Positions 16,092-23,784 of a stretch of 32,254 nt of DNA are shown here, piece after piece (positions within the stretch are counted from its first letter, which is position 1; the number at the start of each line of letters is the position of its first letter). Both the position numbers and the translations under genes were made by a program. This DNA comes from Caballeronia arvi (lineage in GTDB: Bacteria > Pseudomonadota > Gammaproteobacteria > Burkholderiales > Burkholderiaceae). Below the pieces are notes generated by a model. The model worked only from the letters and a program-made list of their open reading frames with translations, was not told the origin of the DNA and did not search any database. The stretch spans positions 1 to 32,254 of the forward strand of contig NZ_FCOM02000070.1 of assembly GCF_001544695.2 (NCBI RefSeq), given 5' to 3'.

Positions 16092-16340
16092 TCAAACCGC
16101 CGCGCGGACGTTTCGCAATCGTGCGGCGCGCTGGTCCGGCGGGAACAGATACCAGGAACCGTCAGCGTGGCGAAAGAAGAATACCGACAACGCGCCGCCC
16201 GTCCAGTCGATCTGCATGCACACGCGGCGCGTGGCGCCTTTGCGGGAGCGTGCGATGAAGCGCACGCGCATGCGCTCGTCGCGCGTTTCGCCCACCAGTC
16301 TTTCAACCTGAACGCGCAGTGATGTCTCGCCTGTTGCCAT
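16092..16340 (-). CDS. Small basic protein of unknown function
   Basis: An 82-residue protein, Arg-rich in its first half (GETRDERMRVRFIARSRKGA) with a compact predicted beta pattern (RVCMQIDWTGGALSVFFFR, then DGSWYLFPPDQR). I do not recognise it. The start at 16340 follows GGGAG by 6 bases; the upstream codons in the frame look non-coding. It leads the two-gene unit that ends at the terminator near 15790. Opposite charges of the two proteins make an interaction conceivable, but nothing shows it. Confidence 0.65.
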   Translation of the reverse strand: MATGETSLRVQVERLVGETRDERMRVRFIARSRKGATRRVCMQIDWTGGALSVFFFRHADGSWYLFPPDQRAARLRNVRAAV

Positions 16341-16728
16341 CGTCACTCCCGCGACGTTCGATAAACCGATGCTATGTGCAACGCGGCCGCGATCCAATCA
16401 GGCGTACCGGAACGTATTTTCAGGATTTGCTGATTTGGTGCATCAGGATTTCCTTATCCGTCCGAGCTTGAGCAGATGCATGCCTTGCGTTCGCTTCGCC
16501 GGCAAAGGAGGCGTGCGTGAAAACCCTGTCAGGAAAGCCTGACAGTCGAATCAGTTTGTCGCACCGCCTTTTAGCAGGCAGCGCTGACTGCGATGTCGCG
16601 TGAACTCGTCGATGATGTGCATTCGCATGAGCGTCGGGGTGTCGAGTCGAGGATGATCGTGCGCTAGACCTGGCTTCGGCGCCGAGTGCAGAATAGGGGA
16701 CATCCAGGCGGCCGCACTCGGACACGAC
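16341..16728. other. Intergenic region between the small genes and the kinase operon
   Basis: This 388-bp region separates divergent transcription units. It contains a perfect stem-loop, CTGTCAGG/CCTGACAG with a 4-base AAAG loop (16526-16545). That could be a regulatory hairpin or an operator for a dimeric regulator; no T-run follows. Promoters for both directions should be here but have no clear consensus. Confidence 0.5.
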
Positions 16729-18879
16729 ATGATTCTCGGCAAGCTCGATGCATGGTGGAAGGGGCTCATCTACGTGCGGCGCAGCCTGATGCTGCGCTTG
16801 CTCGCGGCAGTGCTCGCCTTTAGCTGTGCCGTGACGCTCGTCCTGACGGCTCTGCATTTGTATCGCGACTACGAGCGCGGCATCACGCAGATCGAAAACC
16901 GCCTCGTCGATATCGACCGAAGCAATCGCGACAGTCTGGGCGAAGCGCTATGGCGGCTCGATGAACCGCAACTGCGGCTGGAACTTGAAGGCATGCTGCG
17001 TCTCGAAGACATTCGCGCGGCCGAAGTCCGCGCCATGCCGGCTTCGCCGGCAGCGCTGGCCGTGACCGTGGGCAAGCGTCAGCCGCGCCTTGTCATCGCA
17101 CGCGAATTTCCGATTGAATACCGCGTCAAGGGCAAGCTGGAGCGCATCGGCACGCTCTACGTCGAGGCGACGCTCACGAGTCTGTATCGCGATATCGTGC
17201 GTACCGCGCTCGTCATTCTCATCAGTCAGGCGGCCAATACTTTTTTAGTCGCGCTCTTCACGTTCTTCATCTTTTCGCGGCTCGTGACGAGGCATTTGCA
17301 GGCGATCGCGCGCAGTGTCAGCGATTACGACTTTCACGAGCCGCCGGGACCGCTCGTGCTCCGGCGAAATCCGCCGCGCGAACCCGACGAACTGGATCGC
17401 GTCGTATCGGCGTTCAACGCGATGGGCACGCGGCTGCATCGCGCTTATCTCGACGAACGGGAAGCGACGCTCGAACGCGAGGCGAGACGTCTGGCCGAAG
17501 CCGCCAATCGCGCCAAAGGGGAGTTCCTCGCGAATCTGAGTCACGAGCTGCGCACGCCGCTCAACGGCATTCTCGGCTATGCGCAGATACTCGCGCGCGA
17601 CCCGACGCTCGGCGTTCGGCAGCGCGACGGCGTGAGCGTCATTCAGCAAAGCGGCGAACATCTGCTGACGCTGATCGAGGATACGCTCGACTTCGCCAAG
17701 GTCGAGGCCGGCAAGCTGCGCGTCGAGATCTGCGATGTGGCGCTCGCGGGCTTCGTCGATACGATCCGCGAGATCATCGCGGTGAAGATCGAGCGCCATC
17801 AGTTGACGTTCGAATGCAGCGTCGCCGCCGATGCGCCCGCGGGCGTTCGCGCCGACGAACGCCGCTTGCGGCAGGTGCTGCTCAACTTGCTGTCGAACGC
17901 CGTGAAGTTCACCGATGCGGGCAGCGTGCGCCTGCTCATCGGGCGCGGCGCGAGCGGCGCGGCGCGCTTCGAAGTGCACGACACGGGCATCGGCATTCAC
18001 CCCGGCGATCACGAGACAATCTTCATGCCGTTCGAACAGGCGAGCGGCGCGCAACGCCGCGCGGGCGGCACGGGCCTGGGCCTTGCGATCACCCGGCAAT
18101 TCGTGCGCGCGATGTGCGGCGATGTCCATGTCGAAAGCGAACTGGGGCGGGGCAGTGTGTTCTGGTTCGAACTGCCGCCGGCGCATGTCGACAGGCTGCC
18201 GGCGCGCGCGGCACTGCCCGTGGCGAGCATCACCGGTTACGAAGGAGAGCGCCGCACCGTGCTCGTGATCGACGACGTGCAGGTGAATCGCGGCGTCGTC
18301 GTCGACTTGCTGACGCGCATCGGCTTTCACGTCATCGAGGCCGATAGCGGCCGTGAAGGCATCGCGCTCGCGCATGAGCGACGTCCCGATCTCGTGCTGA
18401 CCGACATCGTGATGCCGGAGATCGACGGCCTCGACGTGATTCGCCGTCTGCGCGCGGTGTCTGAATTCGCGCACCTGCCGATCATCGCGACATCGGCGAC
18501 GCCGTTCGGTCCCGAAGGCGCGACATGCCTCGAAGCCGGTGCGAGCGCCTTCATCACCAAGCCGGTGGATTTCGATCTGCTGCTCGCGCGCATCGCCCGA
18601 TTGCTCGGGCTGACATGGGTTCATGCGAGCGCGGACGGCACCTGCGCCACGCCCGATGCGGAGTCGATATCGCTCTCTCCCGCGCAGCTCGGCGAGCTGC
18701 ACGAACTCGCGCTCGACGGCAACATGGGCGGCATCGCTCGATGGGCGGAACGAACCGCCGCCGCCGGTCCCGCGCATGCCGCCTTCGCCGCGCGTTTGCA
18801 TCGACTCGCGCGCGGCTATCAGTCGAAGGCGATCCTGAAACTGGTCGAGCAATATCTCGAACGAAACAGCGCGACATGA
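16729..18879 (+). CDS. Membrane hybrid histidine kinase with receiver domain
   Basis: A 716-residue sensor. The order is a membrane helix (residues about 20-42), a periplasmic sensing domain of about 115 residues, a second helix (159-184), a HAMP-like linker, then HisKA with LSHELRTPLNGILGY (phospho-His H272). The ATPase domain has N390, DTGIG (418-422) and GTGLGL (447-452). A receiver follows (VLVIDD, acceptor D559 in LTDIVMPEIDG, K611 in ITKP). The last about 80 residues form a helical domain of the kind often appended to such hybrids. It should sense an outside signal and phosphorylate itself and a partner. The stop overlaps the next gene's start as ATGA. No strong ribosome site precedes the ATG, and M21 is an alternative start. 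Confidence 0.92.
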   Translation: MILGKLDAWWKGLIYVRRSLMLRLLAAVLAFSCAVTLVLTALHLYRDYERGITQIENRLVDIDRSNRDSLGEALWRLDEPQLRLELEGMLRLEDIRAAEVRAMPASPAALAVTVGKRQPRLVIAREFPIEYRVKGKLERIGTLYVEATLTSLYRDIVRTALVILISQAANTFLVALFTFFIFSRLVTRHLQAIARSVSDYDFHEPPGPLVLRRNPPREPDELDRVVSAFNAMGTRLHRAYLDEREATLEREARRLAEAANRAKGEFLANLSHELRTPLNGILGYAQILARDPTLGVRQRDGVSVIQQSGEHLLTLIEDTLDFAKVEAGKLRVEICDVALAGFVDTIREIIAVKIERHQLTFECSVAADAPAGVRADERRLRQVLLNLLSNAVKFTDAGSVRLLIGRGASGAARFEVHDTGIGIHPGDHETIFMPFEQASGAQRRAGGTGLGLAITRQFVRAMCGDVHVESELGRGSVFWFELPPAHVDRLPARAALPVASITGYEGERRTVLVIDDVQVNRGVVVDLLTRIGFHVIEADSGREGIALAHERRPDLVLTDIVMPEIDGLDVIRRLRAVSEFAHLPIIATSATPFGPEGATCLEAGASAFITKPVDFDLLLARIARLLGLTWVHASADGTCATPDAESISLSPAQLGELHELALDGNMGGIARWAERTAAAGPAHAAFAARLHRLARGYQSKAILKLVEQYLERNSAT

Positions 18880-20501
18880 GCAAATCCGGCGCAGGCGTCT
18901 CCAGCAACGGGACTGTCCTTATCGTCGATGACACGCCTGCGAATCTCGGCGTCGTCGTCGACAGTCTGGAGGCGCGCGGCATCCGCGTGCTGGTGGCGCT
19001 CGACGGCGTGGAAGCACTGCAACGCGCGGCGCTCACGCAGCCGGACCTGATCCTGCTCGACGTGAAGATGCCCGGCATCGACGGTTTCGAGACCTGCCGC
19101 CGTTTGAAACGCGACGCGCACACGCGCGAGATTTCCGTCATCTTCATGACTTCGCTCACGGGCGATAACGACCGCGTCGAGGGCTTTCTCGCGGGCGGCG
19201 TCGACTATGTGACCAAGCCGCTGCGCGTGGACGAGATGCTCGCGCGCGTCGGCGTCCATCTCGAACTCCGCGCGATGCACAAGCAACTGCTCGCACGGAA
19301 CCAGCAACTGCTGCTCGAAGTGGCCGTGCGCAAGCAGGCCGAGATCGAGCTTTCCCTGGCCCGCGACGATCTCGAACGGCGCGTCGAATTGCGGACCCGC
19401 GAACTCGCGCATGCCAATGCGGACCTGAAGGCTCAGATCCACAAAAGCCGGCGTGTGGATGCGCGCTTGCAGGCGAGCGAGGCACGCTTTCGCGCGATCG
19501 TCGAGACGAGCCCGGTGCCTTTGTGCATCACGTCGATGCCGGAGGGCCGCATTTTTTATACGAACGAACCTTTGCGCGAGCTTTTCGGGATCGTCGAGGG
19601 AAACCTCGCGACGCTCGCGGATCTCTATGTCGATCCGCGAGAGCGCGAGCGTCTGATCGAACACTTGCGCACCGAGGGCAGCTTCAGCAACACCGAGGTT
19701 CAGTTCAAGCGTCCGGATGGCCGGCACTTCTGGGCCATCGCGACGGCGCGCGTGGCGACTTACGACGATGCTCCGGCGATCTACGTCGGCTTGAGCGACA
19801 TCACCCTTCGCAAGCAGATGGAGCAGGAACTCGTCGAATCGCGCGAGCAGCAGCGCGAGCTGTCCGCGTATATGGAAGGCATTCGCGAAGAGGAAAGAAA
19901 GCGTATCGCGATGGAAATTCATGACGAACTGGGCCAGTTGCTGACCGCGCTCAAGATGGATGTTTCCTTGCTGAAGATGCGTCTCGCGAACGATCCCGAA
20001 GCCGCGAAAAAAACCGACGACATGCGCGAACTGGTCGAAGGAACGATCTGGATGGTGCGCAATGTCGCGAGCCATTTGCGGCCGGCGGCGCTGAACTTCG
20101 GCATCGTGTCGGCGCTGGAATGGCTCGTCGAAGATTTCATCCGGCGTAACGCGATTGCGTGCACGCTGCGTATCGAAGGCTGCGAGCCCGTGCTGTCCGA
20201 TGCGTATGCGACGGCGGCGTTTCGCATCGTTCAGGCTTCGCTCACCAACGTCGCGCGACATGCGCACGCGACGCGCGTCGAAGTCAGGCTGATCTCGACG
20301 GCCGCCAAGCTCGAATTGCGGGTGCGCGACAATGGCCGCGGTTTCGAGCCGCAGGCGGCGCATCGCAAGTTCTCGTACGGATTGCTCGGCATGAACGAAC
20401 GTGCGCGTCTGATGGGCGGCTCGCTTACGATCGATAGCGCACCGGGGGCGGGCACCACGGTGTCGATCCATCTTCCGCTTTCTGGGGCGCTGCCGACATG
20501 A
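18876..20501 (+). CDS. Receiver-PAS-histidine kinase (HisKA_3, NarX-like)
   Basis: This 541-residue soluble protein starts with a receiver domain (VLIVDDTPAN; acceptor D62 in LILLDVKMPGIDG; K114 in YVTKP). A coiled coil (about 133-195) and a PAS domain (FRAIVETSPVPLCITSMPEG, about 205-315) follow. The kinase part is of the HisKA_3 type: EEERKRIAMEIHDELGQLLT with phospho-His H349, N-box LTNVARHA (N458), DNGRGF (485-490) and GLLGMNERA. It can receive phosphate on D62 from the upstream hybrid kinase and pass phosphate from H349 to the NarL-type regulator encoded next. Start overlap of 4 bp with the gene before and 4 bp with the gene after implies translational coupling. Confidence 0.92.
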   Translation: MSKSGAGVSSNGTVLIVDDTPANLGVVVDSLEARGIRVLVALDGVEALQRAALTQPDLILLDVKMPGIDGFETCRRLKRDAHTREISVIFMTSLTGDNDRVEGFLAGGVDYVTKPLRVDEMLARVGVHLELRAMHKQLLARNQQLLLEVAVRKQAEIELSLARDDLERRVELRTRELAHANADLKAQIHKSRRVDARLQASEARFRAIVETSPVPLCITSMPEGRIFYTNEPLRELFGIVEGNLATLADLYVDPRERERLIEHLRTEGSFSNTEVQFKRPDGRHFWAIATARVATYDDAPAIYVGLSDITLRKQMEQELVESREQQRELSAYMEGIREEERKRIAMEIHDELGQLLTALKMDVSLLKMRLANDPEAAKKTDDMRELVEGTIWMVRNVASHLRPAALNFGIVSALEWLVEDFIRRNAIACTLRIEGCEPVLSDAYATAAFRIVQASLTNVARHAHATRVEVRLISTAAKLELRVRDNGRGFEPQAAHRKFSYGLLGMNERARLMGGSLTIDSAPGAGTTVSIHLPLSGALPT

Positions 20502-21130
20502 TCAGGATACTCATTGCCGACGATCACGCGATCGTCCGTGGCGGACTCAAGCAGATCATCGCGACGACGAGCGATATCGTCGTCGCGGCCGAGGCGGCAC
20601 ACGGTGCCGAAGTCATCGACAAGCTGCGCCAGTGCGCCGTCGATCTGCTCTTGCTCGACATGACGATGCCCGGCATCAGCGGCATCGATCTGATTCGCCG
20701 CGTGCGCGCCGAGCAGCCGTCGTTGCCCGTGCTCGTGCTGAGCATCCACGACGAGGCGCAGGTGGCGTCGCGCGCGCTGCGGGCGGGCGCAACGGGTTAT
20801 CTCACCAAGGACAGCGACCCCGATGTGCTGATCGCCGCGATACGCAAGCTCGTGGATGGCGGGCGCTTCATCGATCCTAAGCTGGTCGACGCGCTGGTCT
20901 TCGAAACACAGCGCGGCGATGTGCCGCCGCACGAACTGCTGTCGGATCGTGAGTTTCAGGTGCTTCAGATGCTGGCGTCGGGCAAGAGCATCAACGAAAT
21001 CGCCGACACGTGCTCGCTCAGCGCGAAGACGATCAGCACGCACAAGATGCGGCTCATGCAGAAACTCGGACTGTCCAACAATGCCGAAGTGATCCGCTAC
21101 GCGATCCGGCATGGACTGGTCATCGAATGA
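20498..21130 (+). CDS. NarL/FixJ-type response regulator
   Basis: A 210-residue two-domain regulator. The receiver has the acidic pocket IADDH (D8, D9), acceptor D54 in LLLLDMTMPGISG, a Ser/Thr switch at S82 and K104 in YLTKDS. The LuxR-type helix-turn-helix occupies about 145-205 (LLSDREFQVLQMLASGKSIN, then LSAKTISTHKMRLMQKLGL). HisKA_3 kinases normally pair with NarL-type regulators, so the preceding protein is its likely donor. Its targets may include the downstream binding-protein gene, but that is a guess; a GTGAC-N8-GTCAC repeat lies upstream of that gene. Confidence 0.93.
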   Translation: MIRILIADDHAIVRGGLKQIIATTSDIVVAAEAAHGAEVIDKLRQCAVDLLLLDMTMPGISGIDLIRRVRAEQPSLPVLVLSIHDEAQVASRALRAGATGYLTKDSDPDVLIAAIRKLVDGGRFIDPKLVDALVFETQRGDVPPHELLSDREFQVLQMLASGKSINEIADTCSLSAKTISTHKMRLMQKLGLSNNAEVIRYAIRHGLVIE

Positions 21131-21210
21131 CCGCCGACGTGAGCGCGACGTAATTTTCCGGTGGGCGATTTGTCAGCGGGTTTGCCCGGATTTTGGGCGG
21201 CGACAGGCTT

Positions 21211-21228
21211 GTGACACGATTTGGTCAC
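21211..21228. promoter_or_regulatory. Inverted repeat upstream of the solute-binding gene
   Basis: GTGAC (21211-21215) and GTCAC (21224-21228) form an inverted repeat with 8 bases between, 52 bp before the solute-binding gene. It may be a regulator site; a chance repeat is equally possible. Confidence 0.3.
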
Positions 21229-21280
21229 GCTCGCTTCTGGTGCGGGCGCTTGCCTGATTTCGTCCCGGCCACTGTTCACT

Positions 21281-22153
21281 ATGCATCGCAGGCGCTTTCT
21301 TCTCGCAGCGACCGCCGCCAGCGCGGCACTTGGCGCGAGGGCCACCCCCGCACGGCATTTCGACATCGTCTACCCGCAGATCCGTCCGGGCAGGGAAGTG
21401 CATACCGCGTTCGCGCTGGCCACCCTGGATCTCGCGATGAAGGCGGCGAATGCCACCTACACGGCGCGCCAATTGGAGGTGGTGATGGAGCGCGGCCGCG
21501 CATTGGCCGAACTCGCGACCGGCAAGACGATCAATCTCCACTGGACGAGCATGGACGCGCAAGCCGAGCGCGGTCTGAACGTCGTGCATATTCCGATTCA
21601 TCGCGGGTTGATCGGCTATCGCGTGTTCCTGATCCGCGAGGACCGGCAGGCCGATTTCGACCGCGTCCAGACGCTCGACGATCTACGTTCGATGACCGCC
21701 GTGCAGGGGCTCGGATGGGTCGATGCCGAGATCATGCGCAACGCCGGCTTGCCGGTGCAGACGCCTTCGACCTACGAGACGATCTTCAAGATGCTCGAAG
21801 GCCGGCGGGTCGATTACTTTCCGCGCGGTGTCGTGGAGGCCTATCCGGAATGGGAAGCGCGCGGCGCGACACAGTCGAGGCTTGCGGTGGAGCAAAGCTT
21901 GCTGCTTGCGTATCGCTCGGACTTTTTGTTTTATGTGTCACCGAATCACGGTGAACTGGCGGCGACGATCGCGCGCGGATTTACGAGTGCCTGGCGTGAT
22001 GGGTCTTATCTGAAGCTATTCGATACGCATCCGTATATTCAGAATGCGTTGAAACGCACGAAGCCTTCGAGCAGGCGAGTGATCCGGCTTGATAATCCGT
22101 TTATGTCGGAGGCGGATGCCGCCATTCCGGATGAGTATTGGATGCGCGTTTAG
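21281..22153 (+). CDS. Periplasmic solute-binding-like protein of the kinase locus
   Basis: A 290-residue exported protein. The signal is MHRRRFLLAATAASAALGA, where the RRRF start resembles a Tat motif but may be Sec. The mature part looks like a family-3-type solute-binding fold without an ABC system beside it: VQTLDDLRSMTAVQGLGWVD, NAGLPVQTPSTYETIFKML and GRRVDYFPRGVVEAYPEW correspond to the second lobe of that fold. It lies 150 bp downstream of the response regulator on the same strand. I infer that it presents a ligand to the hybrid kinase's periplasmic domain, or is a target of the pathway. The start at 21281 is set by the signal peptide, since the ribosome site is weak. Confidence 0.75.
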   Translation: MHRRRFLLAATAASAALGARATPARHFDIVYPQIRPGREVHTAFALATLDLAMKAANATYTARQLEVVMERGRALAELATGKTINLHWTSMDAQAERGLNVVHIPIHRGLIGYRVFLIREDRQADFDRVQTLDDLRSMTAVQGLGWVDAEIMRNAGLPVQTPSTYETIFKMLEGRRVDYFPRGVVEAYPEWEARGATQSRLAVEQSLLLAYRSDFLFYVSPNHGELAATIARGFTSAWRDGSYLKLFDTHPYIQNALKRTKPSSRRVIRLDNPFMSEADAAIPDEYWMRV

Positions 22154-22267
22154 GTTGGCGCGGTGAATGGTGTTGCCAATTTAAGCTGGGCCATGGCCTG
22201 CGAGGCGATCCCGCCTGCAGGTCGGCCAACGATCCAGTATTTTCTGGACGGAATCGGGCCGCCATTG

Positions 22268-22294
22268 GGAACGGCGGGAACGGCGGGAACGGCG
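22268..22294. repeat. Three tandem copies of a 9-bp unit
   Basis: GGAACGGCG is repeated exactly three times without spacer, next to the 3' end of the truncated SDR gene. Its length is a multiple of three, and it may vary in copy number by slippage. It is outside any intact coding frame. Confidence 0.8.
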
Positions 22295-22307
22295 GTGCAG
22301 CTGCGTC

Positions 22308-22640
22308 CTATCGCCCAGCGCTTTGACCGCCGTCGACGTGCAGAACCTCTCCAGTGACGAACGATGCGGAATCGAGAAACAGGATCGCTTCCGCAATGTC
22401 GCTTGTTTCACCCATGCGACCGAGCGGATGGAAAGCGCCGAGTGCTTCATGATCTTCTGAAGCGTGCATTGGCGTTTTTATGATCCCCGGCGCAACGGCA
22501 TTTACCCGGATCCCCTTTTTTGCGTATTCGATCGCCAAGGATTTCGTCGCGGCGTTCAGGCCGCCTTTCGTCAATGCAGCCAGCACGGAATAGACTCCGC
22601 TGATTGCGGCATGATCGATGCTCGTGGAAGAATCGTGTCC
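22308..22640 (-). pseudogene. SDR oxidoreductase, C-terminal half only
   Basis: The reverse frame encodes the last about 110 residues of a short-chain dehydrogenase. From STSIDHAAISGVYSVLAALT the sequence follows the family (TKGGLNAATKSLAIEYAKKG, then IRVNAVAPGIIKTPMH, LGRMGETSDIAEAILFLDSA and VTGEVLHVDGGQSAG). The nucleotide-binding TGxxxGxG half and the NAG motif are absent, and homology stops abruptly near 22640, where TctA debris on the other strand begins shortly afterwards. The remaining piece is in frame and well preserved, so the loss is probably one recent deletion or recombination. It cannot bind cofactor and should be inactive. Confidence 0.8.
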
Positions 22641-22720
22641 CATCAAAAAGTACTAAGAATGTGGCATTTGACTATGCCATCTGCCGTGGACTGTTCCGCG
22701 GTGGGGACAAGCGGTGTAGC

Positions 22721-23095
22721 GCGCTGCCGGTGCAGGGCATCACGCCGGGGCCGCGACTCATCGGCGAGCATCCGGATATCCTTTGGGGACTCGATCGGCG
22801 TGTGGGTCAAGATGCTGCGCATGCTGTATCGCTTCATGTTCCCGTGCGCAATGTTCTTCATCGCAGTTGGGGTGTTCAGTACGCAGAACAGCCTCTTTCA
22901 CGTATGGGAAGTGCTGGCGTTCGGCGTGCCCGGTGCGCTGTCGCGCCCATTCTGCTCGGCTTCGTGCTCGGACCGATGGTCGAAGAGAATTTTCGCGGCG
23001 CATTGCTGCTATCGCGGGGGGATGTGTCGATATTCGTGCAACGTCGGATCAGCGCGGCCTTCATCGCCGCATCTGCGATCCTGCGCTCGCGGTGA
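22721..23095 (+). pseudogene. tctA: TctA-type tricarboxylate transporter permease, C-terminal remnant
   Basis: Plus-strand pieces match the end of TctA, the large membrane subunit of tripartite tricarboxylate transporters. ALPVQGITPGPRLIGEHPDI and LWGL lie in one frame (22721-22790). IGVWVKMLRMLYRFMFPCAM and VGVFSTQNSLFHVWEVLAFG lie in a second (about 22798-22935). ILLGFVLGPMVEENFRGALL and SRGDVSIFVQRRISAAF lie back in the first frame, ending at 23095. About 20 residues (normally IASMWIGN...) are missing between WGL and IGVWVK, so there is one small deletion and at least two frame changes. No start or upstream part, and no TctB/TctC genes, are present. Confidence 0.75.
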
Positions 23096-23150
23096 TGTAG
23101 CCGGCGCGTGAGCGTCCCGTCGGAATCGGGCGGAGTCTGAAGGAAAGCCA

Positions 23151-23166
23151 GGGCGCTCGAGCGCCC
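23151..23166. terminator. Perfect GC palindrome, probable terminator of the GNAT gene
   Basis: GGGCGCTCGAGCGCCC is a perfect 16-bp palindrome, 35 bp beyond the stop of the leftward acetyltransferase gene. On the reverse strand it is followed by a T-rich CTGGCTTTCCTT, weak for an intrinsic terminator. It could serve transcription from both sides. Confidence 0.5.
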
Positions 23167-23201
23167 CGGTTGTCGTCAGACGTCGCCGTGCGAACGGGCG
23201 C

Positions 23202-23693
23202 TCAAAGCGTCATGTCCATCTCGTGCCATGCCATGCCGCCATGATCGGAGGTCGACGGTCTCACGTAGCGATAGCCGAGTTTTTCATAGAGCGCGATGTG
23301 ACGTTCCTTGCACATGAGGTGAATGGTTTGCTTTCTCATCGCAGCCATCCGCGAGACGAAGGTTCGCATCATCGACAACGCGTAGCCACGCCCCTGGAGC
23401 GCCGGGTCGATCACCACGGACATGATCACGACGTTCGGCGCGGCGGGATCATGGCCGATGAGTTCCTTGAACGCCTCATCGGACATGATTACGTTATAGG
23501 CGCATCCGCTATTGATGAAGCCGGCGATGCGGCCATCCAGTTCCATGATGAGAAAGCCTTCCGGATACTGTCTGATTCGCGTGGCGATTTTTTCGCGCGT
23601 TGCGGCTTCATCGCCTTCGTATGCGGATGTTTCTATTTCAAAACAACGGTCGGCGTCCGAAGTGGTTGCCTGACGGAAAGTCGGCGTGCTCAT
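23202..23693 (-). CDS. GNAT-family N-acetyltransferase
   Basis: A 163-residue acetyl-CoA-dependent acetyltransferase. The core motif A is VVIMSVVIDPALQGRGYALS (residues 88-107), with the pyrophosphate loop QGRGYA (100-105), and motif B is LYEKLGYRYV. The arrangement resembles the arylalkylamine/polyamine group (EIETSAYEGDEAA, then FINSGCAYN), but the acceptor is not known. Start codon ATG at 23693; the ribosome site is weak. It is divergent from a LysR-type regulator with an inverted repeat between them, so that regulator probably controls it. Confidence 0.88.
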   Translation of the reverse strand: MSTPTFRQATTSDADRCFEIETSAYEGDEAATREKIATRIRQYPEGFLIMELDGRIAGFINSGCAYNVIMSDEAFKELIGHDPAAPNVVIMSVVIDPALQGRGYALSMMRTFVSRMAAMRKQTIHLMCKERHIALYEKLGYRYVRPSTSDHGGMAWHEMDMTL

Positions 23694-23744
23694 CTGCGTA
23701 ATGGTTCAGGAGGAACGGGAGACGGAATGATAAAACCGTTGATA

Positions 23745-23761
23745 ATTGCACGTACTGCAAT
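23745..23761. promoter_or_regulatory. LysR-type binding site between the GNAT and LysR genes
   Basis: ATTGCA-CGTAC-TGCAAT is a perfect inverted repeat containing the T-N11-A pattern of LysR-family boxes. It lies 24 bp before the LysR start and 52 bp before the GNAT start, placed to control both. Confidence 0.7.
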
Positions 23762-23784
23762 ATCTTCAGGCGGTGCTGCACATC

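Noticed and set aside
17245..20471. Long reverse frames across both kinase genes
   Set aside because: Antisense shadows of GC-rich genes; composition is atypical and no motifs are present.
22181..22307. Short frames around the 9-bp tandem repeat
   Set aside because: The open frames are created by the repeat and have no start site or family match.
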